64,000 nucleotides of DNA from Caballeronia sp. SEWSISQ10-4 2 (GCF_030464885.1 NZ_JALPRJ010000018.1:1-64000), one strand, 5' to 3'; counted from the first letter of the stretch, positions 17,739 to 28,089 are shown. Numbers and translations: made by a program. The notes: generated from the sequence alone by a model not told the origin.

Positions 17739-18449
17739 TTAATTAACGACTAAGTAACCTAGAACGACGTCCAGAACGTGGTGTAGTCGTTCGACCTTGG
17801 CTTTGGCGCTGGTCAGATCGCGGGAAAAGATATGGCCGAGCGTGTGTTTGTTCGATAAATAGAAATAGCTAAGCGAGGCAATGGAAATATAGAGCTGGAC
17901 CGGGTCCACGCCGCTTCGAAAGATCTTCTCCTTTTGCCCCTGGCGAATCACTTCGCCCAGCGTTTCAATCAGCGGCATGTTCAGTGATTGGAATTGGACC
18001 GAGTTTTTTACATGAACGCCATGATGTGCGTTTTCAGTGTTTAATAGTCCGATGAACTCCGGGTGCTCCAGGTAGTAGTTCCAAGTGAAGGACACGAGCG
18101 TTCGGATAGCGTCGACCGGTGATTGGCTTTCCAGATGCAACTCCCTCTCGGCACTGCGAATGGACGCATACGTATTTTCCATCACGGCAACAAACAAATC
18201 GTCCTTACTATTGAAATAGTAATAGACCATTCTTTTGTTTGTGCCGGCGCGCTCGGCGATCCTCTCGATACGTGCTCCTGCGATTCCAAGCTCAGCGAAC
18301 TCTTGGGTCGCTGCATCCAGAATCTGGGCGCGCGTTCGGTCTGCGTTGCGCGTGGCCTTCTCCGCCTTTAGCCCCTCTGGGGCATCGCTTGCTAGCATTG
18401 GTTCGCCTGTAGCTGGGACAGATCTCTGTCCACGAGTATTTAACGACAT
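17739..18449 (-). CDS. TetR-family transcriptional regulator
   Basis: 236 residues. The N-terminal helix-turn-helix lies at about residues 35-85: RAQILDAATQEFAELGIAGA then RIERIAERAGTNKRMVYYYF. The remainder is a helical ligand-binding domain typical of TetR repressors (RutR/AcrR-like, with a C-terminal TetR_C domain). It lies downstream of and on the same strand as the amidohydrolase gene, and so could sense that enzyme's substrate and control the divergent catabolic operons. No operator was identified with confidence. Confidence 0.9.
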   Translation of the reverse strand: MSLNTRGQRSVPATGEPMLASDAPEGLKAEKATRNADRTRAQILDAATQEFAELGIAGARIERIAERAGTNKRMVYYYFNSKDDLFVAVMENTYASIRSAERELHLESQSPVDAIRTLVSFTWNYYLEHPEFIGLLNTENAHHGVHVKNSVQFQSLNMPLIETLGEVIRQGQKEKIFRSGVDPVQLYISIASLSYFYLSNKHTLGHIFSRDLTSAKAKVERLHHVLDVVLGYLVVN

Positions 18450-18614
18450 AGCTTAATTACTGTCCGGCGGGTTCGTACGGGGTTGAGCCGAAAAGCGGGA
18501 TGCTGGCAGCGCTAGGCCGCATCGTCCGCAGGCCATTTTGATCATACCTTGCAATGCTCGGGCCCGCTGACGCTTCAGATCCGCATCGTGAGCGCATTCA
18601 GCATCTCTTGTGCG

Positions 18615-19640
18615 TTAGAGTTCGAGCCCAAACAATTCGACAGCGTTGGTGCGACCAATTCGGAGGCGCTCTTCGTCCGAAATCTGAGCCCTGTCGAACC
18701 AGTCTCCCCCATCAAGCATGCTCATCCATGGGTGGTCCGACGAGAAGCACACGCGATCAACGCCTACAGTTTCGGCTACGTTCATCATTGCCCGAGTGTC
18801 GAAAAACCCTGAAGTAGTAAAGACGAAATTCGACTTCAGATACCCATAGATATCCTTCTTCAAGGTGCTTTGCGGGACCTTTTGCGAGTACGTCTTCGAG
18901 ATGCGCCACTGGTAGGCCGGCAACGCTTCACCAAGGTGACCAAGGCAGATGATCAAGCCAGGGTAACGATCGAACACGCCGCTTGTGATCATACGTAGTG
19001 CGTGAGTTGAACATTCAACGAGGAATGCCCACGTTGCTGCGAGCAGCTCTGGATGCCCGGCGAACATTACCTGTTGGCTCGCCAACGGATTGCGCGGATG
19101 CAGGTAAATCGGCGCACGAAGTGCCTGGGCTCTCTCCCATAGAACGTCGTAGCTCGGATCGTCGAGGTACTTGACCGTTTCACTGTCGCCAATGTTGGAG
19201 AAACTGTTGATCAGCGCGCCGTGAAATCCCAGCGTCTCGACGGCCCTCTCAAGTTCATCGGCGCTCGCATAGGGATCTTGTGTCGGAAGCGCAGCGAACC
19301 CTCCAAGCCGCTTTGGATGTGCATCGACAATTTGCTTTAGCTCGTTGTTCGACCGTATGGCTTTATCGGCGCTGATGGGTCCGCTCGCTTCGGCCTGGAG
19401 ACCGGGGGAGTTCAAAGAGAGAATCGCATATTCGATCTTCGCCTGATCCATCAAATCAATGCGCCCTGAGCCGACTTCGAGCAGACCCTGGTAGACCTTC
19501 GGCGCACTGATCGCGGTGATGCCAGAAGGAAGATCGCAGAAGCTGGGGGTGAGGAAATGTTCTTCAAAGGCGACCTTCCATGGCTTGGAAAAATCCAGTT
19601 CGGGCTTTTGCTGGACGGTTTGTCCTGGGTTCGAATTCAT
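18615..19640 (-). CDS. Amidohydrolase-family decarboxylase/hydrolase (ACMSD / dihydroxybenzoate decarboxylase-like)
   Basis: 341 residues from ATG 19640, with AGGAGGGACA directly upstream; 26 more codons in frame lack a site. Metal-binding features of the ACMSD/gamma-resorcylate decarboxylase branch are visible: E-x-H-like start FEEHFLTPSF, a histidine in IYLHPRNPLA, a histidine in CLGHLGEALPAYQWRI and the aspartate in CFSSDHPWMSM. These enzymes use a divalent metal to decarboxylate aromatic acids such as dihydroxybenzoates; some hydrolyse instead. It is divergent from the Gfo/Idh operon. The exact substrate is unknown. Confidence 0.82.
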   Translation of the reverse strand: MNSNPGQTVQQKPELDFSKPWKVAFEEHFLTPSFCDLPSGITAISAPKVYQGLLEVGSGRIDLMDQAKIEYAILSLNSPGLQAEASGPISADKAIRSNNELKQIVDAHPKRLGGFAALPTQDPYASADELERAVETLGFHGALINSFSNIGDSETVKYLDDPSYDVLWERAQALRAPIYLHPRNPLASQQVMFAGHPELLAATWAFLVECSTHALRMITSGVFDRYPGLIICLGHLGEALPAYQWRISKTYSQKVPQSTLKKDIYGYLKSNFVFTTSGFFDTRAMMNVAETVGVDRVCFSSDHPWMSMLDGGDWFDRAQISDEERLRIGRTNAVELFGLEL

Positions 19641-20127
19641 TGTCCCTCCTGTCTTTAGTTGATATCCAAATCCTGTTGACCGTGCTCGCATCGCAATGTC
19701 GTGCCACGTGCGCCGCAAGGGAAGAGAGGCGGTGAATCCGGCGCGACGCAGCTCGGCGGCTTGAAGCCTCGCCTCGTCGCTCCACGAATCTCTTACGCGC
19801 TACTGGGAAATCGCCGTTTGATTTCAATAACTACCGAATGAGTAACATTAAACCACAATCACAGGCCTAAGGTGTTGGGAAAGTGCGTACGTAGGGTTCA
19901 AAAATGAGCGTCGTTTGCTGCTGATTCCGCAAAGCGTACCGATTTCAGCGGCGAAAACACGTTGATCGGGTTTTTAGGTGTTAACCATAACGTGAATTAA
20001 ATTGATGATTGTGGAATGATCGCATCAGCGGTGGGGCTTCTGTTGACCCCCCTTGGATCGATGGCATGTCGGCGACGGCAAGCCACGCGATCGCTCATTC
20101 CATTTTCATTTGCAAGGAGCATCAAAT
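19641..20127. other. Divergent regulatory region between two catabolic units
   Basis: About 490 bases between the leftward amidohydrolase and the rightward Gfo/Idh operon. It is A+T-rich at 19830-20010, with the imperfect dyad GTTAACCATAAC near 19979. It must hold both promoters and probably the TetR operator, but no site is certain. An AAGGAG ribosome site stands at 20114. Confidence 0.5.
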
Positions 20128-21279
20128 ATGGCAACGCACCGCATCGGAATCGTCATGCATGGCGTCACGGGTCGCATGGGCATGAATCAGCATCTGATTC
20201 GCTCGATCGTCGCGATTCGCAAGCAGGGGGGCGTGGCGCTAGCCAACGGCGATCGCCTGATGCCTGATCCGATCCTGGTGGGACGTAACGAAGAGAAGAT
20301 CGCGGCCTTGGCGAAGGCGCACGGAATCGAGCGCTGGACGACCGACCTCGACATTGCGCTGGCCAATCCGGATGACACGATTTTCTTCGACGCAGCCACG
20401 ACTCAGGCGCGGCCCGGCCTGCTCAAGCGTGCGGTCGCGGCCGGCAAGCACATCTATTGCGAAAAGCCGGTTGCAACCAACCTTCACGAGGCACTGGATC
20501 TCTGTCGGGCTGCGAAGGCAGCGGGCGTGAAACATGGCGTGGTACAGGACAAACTCTGGCTCCCAGGTCTTAAAAAGCTTCAGCTCCTCAATGACGCCGG
20601 CTTCTTTGGCAAGGTGCTCTCGGTCAGGGGTGAGTTCGGCTATTGGGTGTTTGAGGGTGACTTGCAGACGGCGCAACGGCCGTCCTGGAACTACCGTGAC
20701 GAAGACGGCGGCGGGATCATTCTCGACATGCTCTGCCACTGGCGTTACGTGATCGACAACGTGTTCGGCAAGGTCAAGAGCGTGTCATGCCTGGGCGCGA
20801 CCCACATACCAAGTCGATGGGACGAGCAAGGCAAGGCGTATCGGGCAACGGCGGACGATGCCGCGTACGCGACGTTCGAGCTCGAGAATGGTGTCATCGT
20901 GCAGATGAACAGTTCGTGGTGCGTTCGCGTTCGCCGCGACGACCTAGTGACCTTCCAGGTGGACGGCACGAATGGCTCGGCCGTTGCGGGCCTCACCGAT
21001 TGCTACACGCAATCACGGGTTAATACACCGAAGCCGGTGTGGAACCCCGACTTGCGCAACACGCATGACTTCATGGCCGACTGGAGTGTCGTTCCCGAAA
21101 CCAGTACAAATGACAATGCGTTCAAGGTGCAGTGGGAGCTGTTCCTGAAGCACGTATGGGGCGAAGGTGAGTTCCGTTGGAATCTGCTGGAAGGTGCAAA
21201 GGGCGTCCAGTTGGTGGAGCTTGGACTACAGAGCTGGCGTGAGCGCCGTTGGGTGGACATCACTCCGCTGGAGGCCTGA
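20128..21279 (+). CDS. Gfo/Idh/MocA-family NAD(P)-dependent oxidoreductase
   Basis: 383 residues from ATG 20128 (AAGGAG upstream). The N-terminal Rossmann domain begins HRIGIVMHGVTGRMGMNQ, and the family hallmark EKP occurs in IYCEKPVATNLHEAL. The C-terminal half is the substrate-binding sheet domain. Such enzymes oxidise or reduce a sugar or cyclitol hydroxyl group with NAD(P). It is the first gene of a tight operon with the DUF993 protein (one base between stop and start) and the TIM-barrel isomerase-like protein, so it likely catalyses the first step of a sugar-type catabolic route. Confidence 0.9.
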   Translation: MATHRIGIVMHGVTGRMGMNQHLIRSIVAIRKQGGVALANGDRLMPDPILVGRNEEKIAALAKAHGIERWTTDLDIALANPDDTIFFDAATTQARPGLLKRAVAAGKHIYCEKPVATNLHEALDLCRAAKAAGVKHGVVQDKLWLPGLKKLQLLNDAGFFGKVLSVRGEFGYWVFEGDLQTAQRPSWNYRDEDGGGIILDMLCHWRYVIDNVFGKVKSVSCLGATHIPSRWDEQGKAYRATADDAAYATFELENGVIVQMNSSWCVRVRRDDLVTFQVDGTNGSAVAGLTDCYTQSRVNTPKPVWNPDLRNTHDFMADWSVVPETSTNDNAFKVQWELFLKHVWGEGEFRWNLLEGAKGVQLVELGLQSWRERRWVDITPLEA

Positions 21280-21280
21280 A

Positions 21281-22444
21281 ATGACTCGTCTGAATCTCTT
21301 GACGAAGTCGGGACAGCCGGAACGCTACACGCTTGAGGGCGTGCGGACCTGGAAGGCTCCCGAAAAGGCCGCGTTCAATCGAGTCGTGTATTCAGCGGCG
21401 CATGTGGTGGCCGATCCTCGTCAGTCTCACGACCCGTGGGAGAGTCCTGCTATCGACTGGGACGCTACCTTGAGGTATCGGGAGCGGCTCTTCGGCCTGG
21501 GGCTCGGAGTCGCCGAGGCCATGGACACGGCTCAACGCGGCATGGGCCTGGACTGGCCCACTTCCCTTGAGCTCATCCGACGCAGTGTCGCCATGTCCAG
21601 CGATTACCCGGGTGCTTTGGTGGCTTCCGGTGCCGGCACTGATCAACTGAGCCTGTTGCAGCCGCTGACGCTCGAAGCGGTGAGTGCCGCTTATGAAGAA
21701 CAGGTGGCCGCGATTGAAGCTGCTGGCGGTCGTCTCATTTTAATGGCGAGCCGCGCGCTCGCGGCGGTGGCACGTTCATCCGACGACTACGAGCTTGTGT
21801 ACGGAAAAATCCTTCAGCAAACTCGGGAACCCGTCATTCTCCATTGGCTCGGCGAGATGTTTGACCCCGCGCTCGCGGGTTACTGGGGTACGAACTCCGT
21901 CGATGAAGCGATGAATATCTGCTTGCGAGTGATCGAGCAAAATGTAGGGAAAGTGGACGGGATCAAGATCTCGCTGCTGGACAAAGAGAAAGAAGTCGCC
22001 ATGCGACGCCGGCTTCCTGCCTCGGTGAAGATGTACACCGGCGACGACTTCAATTATCCGGAACTCATTGAAGGTGACCGTCTCGGGTACTCGCATGCCC
22101 TGCTGGGAATTTTCGATGCCATCGCGCCCGCCGCATCGAGCGCGCTCCAGGCGCTGGCGGCAGGAGACAACGCGAGGTTCAACGCCATTCTCGCGCCAAC
22201 GTTACCCTTGTCCCGTCACATCTTTTCGGCGCCGACCCGGTTCTACAAGTCGGGTGTGGTGTTCCTCGCATGGCTGAACAACCACCAGAATCACTTCACG
22301 ATGGTTGGCGGCCAGCAAAGCGCGCGCGACGCCATTCACTACAGTGAGCTTTTCCGTCTGGCTGACAAGGCCGCTTTGTTCGACGACCCGGCCCTTGCTG
22401 CGTCGCGCATGCATCAATTCATGGCAGTCCAGGGAGTCGAGTAA
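21281..22444 (+). CDS. DUF993 / dihydrodipicolinate synthase-like protein
   Basis: 387 residues, start ATG 21281. Opening MTRLNLLTKSGQPERYTLEG and inner AHVVADPRQSHDPWESPAID, plus KVDGIKISLLDKEKEVAMRR with a possible Schiff-base lysine, fit the DUF993 branch of the DapA/N-acetylneuraminate-lyase aldolase superfamily. It would cleave or form a carbon-carbon bond in a 2-keto sugar acid. No member that I know has a settled activity. It lies between the Gfo/Idh dehydrogenase and the isomerase-like gene and overlaps the latter by one base, so the three act in one pathway. Confidence 0.8.
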   Translation: MTRLNLLTKSGQPERYTLEGVRTWKAPEKAAFNRVVYSAAHVVADPRQSHDPWESPAIDWDATLRYRERLFGLGLGVAEAMDTAQRGMGLDWPTSLELIRRSVAMSSDYPGALVASGAGTDQLSLLQPLTLEAVSAAYEEQVAAIEAAGGRLILMASRALAAVARSSDDYELVYGKILQQTREPVILHWLGEMFDPALAGYWGTNSVDEAMNICLRVIEQNVGKVDGIKISLLDKEKEVAMRRRLPASVKMYTGDDFNYPELIEGDRLGYSHALLGIFDAIAPAASSALQALAAGDNARFNAILAPTLPLSRHIFSAPTRFYKSGVVFLAWLNNHQNHFTMVGGQQSARDAIHYSELFRLADKAALFDDPALAASRMHQFMAVQGVE

Positions 22445-23286
22445 TGACAAGTCTTAACCGTCCTGCAGACCCCGGGCTCCTCTCGATCAACACGGCGACG
22501 GTACGCCAGCGGTGGGGACTAGCCGAAATCATTGACGGGTGCGCGCGTCACGAAATCCGGGGTATTTCTCCTTGGCGGGACCAAGTCAAGGCGCTCGGTT
22601 TGAAGGAGGCAGCTCAAGCGATTCGCGCCAACGAACTCGTCGTCACCGGTTACTGTCGTGGTGGGATGTTTCCGGTGTCCTCTGAGGCGGACGCCCCGGC
22701 CGTGCGCGACGACAACCGGCGTGCGGTCGACGAAGCCTGTGAACTGGGCGCGCAATGCCTCGTCTTGGTCGTGGGCGGGTTGCCGGGCGGGTCGAAGAAC
22801 CTGGATGACGCCCGCAGGCAAGTTCGCGACGGCATTGCCGAACTGCTCGACTACGCCGGCAGCCAGAAAATGCCGCTCGCCATCGAACCGCTCCATCCGA
22901 TGTATGCCGCAGACCGGGCATGCGTCAACACGATGGCGCACGCGAACGACCTGTGCGATGAGCTTGGATCTGGCCTTGGAATCGCGCTTGACCTTTATCA
23001 CACGTGGTGGGATCCCGACCTGATGGAGCAAATCGAGCGGGCTGGCAAGGAAAGGCTGTTGGCTTTCCATATTTGTGACTGGCTCGTGCCGACGCGAGAT
23101 CTGCTGCTGGACCGCGGAATGATGGGCGACGGTGTCATCGATATTCGCAAATGGCGTCACGCGGTCGAGCGGGTCGGATACGTAGGGTTCCATGAAGTGG
23201 AGATATTCTCCTCGGAAACCTGGTGGAAAAAAGATCCTAACGAAGTCTTGGCTACATGTAAGGCTCGACACATTGAGTGCTGCTAA
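22444..23286 (+). CDS. Sugar phosphate isomerase/epimerase-like TIM-barrel protein
   Basis: 280 residues of the xylose-isomerase-like/AP-endonuclease-2 fold. Metal-ligand features typical of the family appear: AIEPLHPMYAADRACVNTM, GIALDLYHTWWDPDLMEQIE, LLAFHICDWLVPTRDLLLDR and a late glutamate in GFHEVEIFSSE. The start overlaps the preceding stop (TAATG). Together with a Gfo/Idh dehydrogenase and an aldolase-like protein it forms a plausible route for a keto- or deoxy-sugar. The actual sugar cannot be read from the sequence. Confidence 0.86.
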   Translation: MTSLNRPADPGLLSINTATVRQRWGLAEIIDGCARHEIRGISPWRDQVKALGLKEAAQAIRANELVVTGYCRGGMFPVSSEADAPAVRDDNRRAVDEACELGAQCLVLVVGGLPGGSKNLDDARRQVRDGIAELLDYAGSQKMPLAIEPLHPMYAADRACVNTMAHANDLCDELGSGLGIALDLYHTWWDPDLMEQIERAGKERLLAFHICDWLVPTRDLLLDRGMMGDGVIDIRKWRHAVERVGYVGFHEVEIFSSETWWKKDPNEVLATCKARHIECC

Positions 23287-23443
23287 GAACGGATCATTGC
23301 CTCAATAGCATTTATGTGGACCGGAGCTCAAGGTAGCGCAGGTACTTGTTAGCGTTTCGCTTATTGGCGGCTGCGAAGCAAACCCTAAGTAAAACAAATG
23401 CCACGAGCGGCTAGTTAACGCCAGGAAACATGTAGGAGACGGG

Positions 23444-24895
23444 ATGAAAGGCGAAATGATAGTTGGGGGGCTTTCGGCGTCGGCGGCCGACGTGACGGCT
23501 GATGCAGCCCGTATGGGCCCCGATCCAACGTCGAAAGAAGCGGAACTGCTCGGACGTCTGGAGCGGCTACCGTTCACACGGTGGCACGCGAAGGCCCGGG
23601 TGGTTATGGGCACTGCGACCTTTTTTGACGCATTTGCGGCGCTATCGCTTGCCTATGCCCTGCCGGTCTTGATCGGCCTGTGGCACTTGAAGGCGTCGCA
23701 AGTCGGCTTGCTTATTGCGGCTGGCTACGTCGGACAGCTAATCGGTGCAATCAGTTTCGGAGCCATTGCGGAGCGAAAGGGGCGAGTACGAAGCGCGACT
23801 GGCGCGATCGCGCTGATGGCGGTCATGGGTGTTGGATGCGTCTTCGCCAACAGCTTCTGGGTGTTGCTTGCCTTTCGTTTTTTCCAGGGCATTGGGGTAG
23901 GGGGCGAAGTTCCGGTTGCGGCCGCCTACATCAATGAACTGTCGCAAGCGCAGCGCCGTGGGAAGTTCTTCATGCTCTACGAGATGATCTTCCCGATCGG
24001 CCTGATGCTCACCGGTCAGATTGCGGTATGGCTTGTTCCGGCTCTCGGCTGGCACGCTCTGTTTATGTTTGGGGCACTTCCGACGCTGGTCATCGCGTTC
24101 TTCGTGGTGAGGTTGCCGGAATCGCCGCGCTGGCTGATCAATAAAGGGCGGCTCGCAGAGGCGGAAAGAATCGTCGAGCAGGCAGAGGCTAGCGCTAAGC
24201 GTGCCGGCAAGGTTTTGGAGGTCGTTCCCGCCAGTACACAGCCAACCCGGGGCGGTCCGGTTACGCTTCGTGCAAACCAAAAGACCCGCGCGGCAGAGGT
24301 TCTTTCGCGGACCTTTCGAAACAGAACGCTGATTGTCTGGTCGCTGTGGGCAACGTCTTACTTCGTCGCTAACGGCCTCAACAACTGGTTGCCGTCACTG
24401 TATCGGACCGTCTTTCATATGCCCTTGGTCGACGCGCTCCGGACTGCCTCGCTGACCAACGTGTTGCAGGTCATTGCAACCCTCGTGTGTGCGTTTGCGG
24501 TCGACAGGATCGGGCGAAAATCTTGGACGATTGGATCTTTCCTAGTAGCTGGTGCTGCGCTCGCGGCGCTCTGGTTCACTGGTTCCACTAGCGTTTGGGT
24601 GGTCGTGGTCATGGGGTCGGCGGCGTATGGTGTCATTGGTTCGACCAATACGCTCTTGTATCTGTACACGCCGGAAATCTACCCGACTCGCATGCGGGCG
24701 ATCGCCACAGCGCTTGCGACCTCCTGGTTACGCGCCGCTTCAGCGGCGGGTCCCGCACTCCTCGGCATTATCGTCGAGTCGGGCGGCCTAAACACCGTTT
24801 TCATTGTCTTTGCCTTCGTCTGCGCGGTTGGCGCGGTAGCGGGCTTGGGCATGATCGAGACCCGCGGCAAGAGGCTCGAACAGATAGCGTCATAG
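23444..24895 (+). CDS. MFS transporter (sugar/aromatic-acid proton symporter type)
   Basis: 483 residues with about twelve hydrophobic segments. Family motif A-like loop GAIAERKGRVRSATGAIALM follows the second helix, RFFQGIGVGGEVPVAAAYIN marks helix 4, and RLPESPRWLINKGRLAEAER closes the first half. The long N-terminal cytoplasmic tail of about 45 residues is typical of the AAHS and sugar-porter branches. A GGAG site precedes ATG 23444. It lies 157 bases after the catabolic operon and 79 before a porin gene, so it probably imports that pathway's substrate across the inner membrane. Confidence 0.88.
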   Translation: MKGEMIVGGLSASAADVTADAARMGPDPTSKEAELLGRLERLPFTRWHAKARVVMGTATFFDAFAALSLAYALPVLIGLWHLKASQVGLLIAAGYVGQLIGAISFGAIAERKGRVRSATGAIALMAVMGVGCVFANSFWVLLAFRFFQGIGVGGEVPVAAAYINELSQAQRRGKFFMLYEMIFPIGLMLTGQIAVWLVPALGWHALFMFGALPTLVIAFFVVRLPESPRWLINKGRLAEAERIVEQAEASAKRAGKVLEVVPASTQPTRGGPVTLRANQKTRAAEVLSRTFRNRTLIVWSLWATSYFVANGLNNWLPSLYRTVFHMPLVDALRTASLTNVLQVIATLVCAFAVDRIGRKSWTIGSFLVAGAALAALWFTGSTSVWVVVVMGSAAYGVIGSTNTLLYLYTPEIYPTRMRAIATALATSWLRAASAAGPALLGIIVESGGLNTVFIVFAFVCAVGAVAGLGMIETRGKRLEQIAS

Positions 24896-24974
24896 ACCGA
24901 TGCGTAGCTGAGTGGCAAGTTAGTTCAGTATTTATCAAAATTTATATCATAAGAACTACTAAGGATATTATTTA

Positions 24975-25997
24975 ATGTCAACGAAAACCTGTTTGGGCCG
25001 TATCTCGTTTGCTTGCCTGATGATCGTAACAGCACATCAAGCCTATGCTCAGTCCTCGGTTCAGCTCTACGGAGTTGTCGGGGCATACATCGACAGTGCG
25101 AAACGCAGCGGAGGGCCCAATGCGGTATTGCAGGAAGGGAGTGGGGGGCTAACCACGTCCTACTTTGGCCTACGAGGCAGGGAAGACCTTGGGGATGGCT
25201 ATGCCGCAATCTTCGGGCTTGAGAGCTTTTTTCAACCGGCAACTGGCGCGCAAGGTCGAAACGCGACAGACCCGTTCTTTTCCCGTAACGCATGGCTTGG
25301 TGTTGACAGCAAATACGGCAGGCTGATGTTTGGACGGCAAACGAACCCAACTTACAGCAATATGGCGGCGTTGAATCCGTTTGGTTCCTCGGTGGTGTTT
25401 TCCCCTTTGGTCCTCCAGACTTTCGTAGCGAATTACGGTAGCACAATCATCGGCGATACCGTGTGGAACAACGCGATTCAATATGCGTCGCCCTCGGTGT
25501 ATGGATTCACGACACAAGCAGTCTACGGTGTGGGTGGTGTCGCCGGGCAGAACGGGATTGCCAACATCGGTCTGCATGCGCAATATTCAAATGGCGGATT
25601 GAGTGCGGCCTTGTCCGCACAACGAGTGCGTACACCTGTTACCGCTCCGCTGAGCGAGCAGTACGCTTATCTGGGGGGAGTCTCATATGATCTTGGATTT
25701 GTGAAGCTGTTCGCTGCGGGCGTAGCAACGAACAGCCACGGAACGAATGTGAACGCGCATACCTATGAGCTCGGCGCTACGGTTCCGCTGTCTCCGTTTG
25801 CTGCGATTCTGATCGAAGGTGCACGCACGAGGTCGAATGCGCCACGCGGCGTGTCGACGATTCGCAATACCGCCTCGGTCGCATACGACTACTTCTTGTC
25901 AAAGGGTACGGACATTTATGCTGTCTATTCGTATGACAAGATCAACGGTCGAGGGTCTGCCAGCACTGAAGGTTTTGGGATGCGCCACAGTTTCTGA
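24975..25997 (+). CDS. Gram-negative porin (OmpC/Omp32-like)
   Basis: 340 residues. Signal peptide ends at AYAQ, followed by the typical first strand SSVQLYGVVGAYIDSAK. The eyelet-region start FGLRGREDLGDGYAAIFGLE and the C-terminal FGMRHSF complete the 16-strand trimeric-porin layout. It would form a diffusion pore for small solutes. It directly follows the MFS transporter gene on the same strand and is likely co-expressed with it, supplying the outer-membrane step of the same uptake route. Confidence 0.92.
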   Translation: MSTKTCLGRISFACLMIVTAHQAYAQSSVQLYGVVGAYIDSAKRSGGPNAVLQEGSGGLTTSYFGLRGREDLGDGYAAIFGLESFFQPATGAQGRNATDPFFSRNAWLGVDSKYGRLMFGRQTNPTYSNMAALNPFGSSVVFSPLVLQTFVANYGSTIIGDTVWNNAIQYASPSVYGFTTQAVYGVGGVAGQNGIANIGLHAQYSNGGLSAALSAQRVRTPVTAPLSEQYAYLGGVSYDLGFVKLFAAGVATNSHGTNVNAHTYELGATVPLSPFAAILIEGARTRSNAPRGVSTIRNTASVAYDYFLSKGTDIYAVYSYDKINGRGSASTEGFGMRHSF

Positions 25998-26394
25998 TAA
26001 CGCGTGACTGACGCGACGGGGATGCGGCGTCTGGACACTATTTCTTGTGACGGGCCGCGTCGCGCACGGCTGATGCTCAATGTCATCGTGACGTGAAATA
26101 CGATACACGTCGAAGCTGCCTTTCACCTTGCACCCGTTATCGACGGAAGGTTGCGGGATAAAAGAGGCAGACGTGGCGCGACTGTCGTCGCTATTCACGA
26201 GCACATCAACATGCTGGGGCGGTGTTTTTTCTCGCTTCTAGAGGCGGTGGCCACGGGCGAGCTAGTACAAAGACCATCGGCACCCACAAGTTGCGCGTCA
26301 TGCAAAAGTTCAGCCTCGGCAATACCGTGGAGCCGAGGCGAGATCGCGATCAACCTTTCCCGCACTACTTAGGGTAATCAATCAAGGAAGCAAC
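25998..26394. other. Intergenic region before the chemoreceptor gene
   Basis: About 400 bases with no supported gene. It contains short G+C-rich dyads but no convincing terminator. AAGGAAG at 26384 is the ribosome site for the GTG start at 26395. Confidence 0.5.
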
Positions 26395-28035
26395 GTGAAA
26401 AGCTTTGTACAAACAATCAAATTCAAGATCGTTTTCGCGTTGTCCTTATGCGTGACGTTAATAGGTGTAATTGGACTGTTCGGGACGCTCGGTCTTTCCA
26501 GATTGGACTCGAACATGATCGATTCCTATTCAGGAAATACAGTTCCGATTGGTGATCTATCTAACGTTCGCGCAGCGCAGCTTAAGATCGTCCTTCAGTT
26601 GAGGAGGATTCAGGTACTTCGGGATCCGGGAAAAACGGCAGAATCCGCCGAAGCCATCCGCGCCGCTTTTGAACGTCTTTACAAGGCATGGAACCACTAT
26701 TACCCGGACAACGTGTCCAGCGACCAGCAACAGCAGATCTCGGAGCAGATCAAGAACACGCTGCCCCGGTTTGCAACAGTAACAAGCGAAGCTATCGCTG
26801 CCGCTAGCGCTGGCAATTTCGACTCGGCTTCTTCAGCAATCGAAAAGGTGATTCCGGTGGGCACAGCGATCAGCGCCGCGCTGGACCAGATCACCGCGCT
26901 CAAGCTGATTCAGGCCAAACAATTTTCCGACGACAGCGAATCGATGTTCAAAACTGTTCGATGGATCACCATCACGCTTGTCGGCGTTGGTATCGTGGTT
27001 GCAATCGGCGCGTCGATCTACCTGCTCCGCACAATCTCAAACCCCCTCGATAAGGCGGTTTCCGTAGCAAACCATATCGCCTCGGGCGATCTGGACAATA
27101 AGGTTACCGTGGATTCACAAGGCGAGTTCGGCGAACTCCTCGAGGCGCTGAAGAAGATGGATCAGCAACTCAGCGATACGGTGCGCGGAATCAAGACGAC
27201 CACTGACTCAGTTTCCATAGCGGCACGGGAAATTGCTAGCGGCAATACAGCCCTGTCTGTACGCACAGAGGAGCAGGCAGCGTCGATTGAGGAAACGGCG
27301 GCCAGCATGACGCAACTGTCTGAAACCGTGAAGCAGAATGCCGATAGTTCACGTCAGGCGAATACTCTCGCGACGAACGCCACGGACATGGCCGACGCAG
27401 GCAATGAGGCCGTTCAAGATATGGTGAGAACGATCGAAAAGATCAGTGGCAGTTCGATGAAGATCTCGGAGATCACGGGTGTGATTGAAGGTATTGCCTT
27501 TCAGACGAATATCCTTGCACTGAATGCCGCTGTCGAAGCTGCTCGTGCGGGCGAACAGGGGCGAGGTTTCGCTGTTGTTGCCAGTGAGGTTCGCAGCCTG
27601 GCTCAACGCTCTGCCACTGCCGCGAAGGAAATCAAGGAACTGATCGGCTCGTCCGTGGCGATGATTCAGGACGGGTCGAGACAGGCAGCAGAAGTTGGCG
27701 CGACTATGGGGCAAGTGAAGTACGCAATCAAACATGTGTCCGATATTGTCGGGGAAATCGCAGCAGCGTCCGAAGAACAGAGTCGTGGCATTGAGCAGGT
27801 CAATCAGGCCGTCAATCAAATGGACGAAATGACTCAGCAGAACGCGGCTCTCGTCGAGGAAGCGGCAGCAGCCGCCCAGTCGCTTGAAGAGCAGGCCATG
27901 AGGTTGAAAGACGCGGTCTCGGTGTTCAAAGTCGCGGATACAGGAATCTCCGCGTCACAAGGGGATCTTCCGAAGGACGAACCGTGCCCCATCCGCTTCC
28001 CGGACACCGACTACTGGTCGCGCGACACCGTCTAA
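26395..28035 (+). CDS. Methyl-accepting chemotaxis protein
   Basis: 546 residues from GTG 26395. First membrane helix about 12-35, periplasmic four-helix-bundle sensor about 40-185, second helix about 190-212, HAMP about 213-265, and a long cytoplasmic signalling coiled coil with the invariant hairpin tip [20 protein letters not shown] then [15 protein letters not shown]. Glutamine/glutamate methylation sites are present. The tail ends in [10 protein letters not shown] rather than the CheR-tethering pentapeptide NWETF. Located after a catabolic operon, transporter and porin, it may give chemotaxis toward the same substrate. Confidence 0.93.
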   Translation: MKSFVQTIKFKIVFALSLCVTLIGVIGLFGTLGLSRLDSNMIDSYSGNTVPIGDLSNVRAAQLKIVLQLRRIQVLRDPGKTAESAEAIRAAFERLYKAWNHYYPDNVSSDQQQQISEQIKNTLPRFATVTSEAIAAASAGNFDSASSAIEKVIPVGTAISAALDQITALKLIQAKQFSDDSESMFKTVRWITITLVGVGIVVAIGASIYLLRTISNPLDKAVSVANHIASGDLDNKVTVDSQGEFGELLEALKKMDQQLSDTVRGIKTTTDSVSIAAREIASGNTALSVRTEEQAASIEETAASMTQLSETVKQNADSSRQANTLATNATDMADAGNEAVQDMVRTIEKISGSSMKISEITGVIEGIAFQTNILALNAAVEAARAGEQGRGFAVVASEVRSLAQRSATAAKEIKELIGSSVAMIQDGSRQAAEVGATMGQVKYAIKHVSDIVGEIAAASEEQSRGIEQVNQAVNQMDEMTQQNAALVEEAAAAAQSLEEQAMRLKDAVSVFKVADTGISASQGDLPKDEPCPIRFPDTDYWSRDTV

Positions 28036-28089
28036 ACCGAAAGTAGCGGCTCGATCGCTCAACGCCACGACCAGAGCTGCATGACCGTC

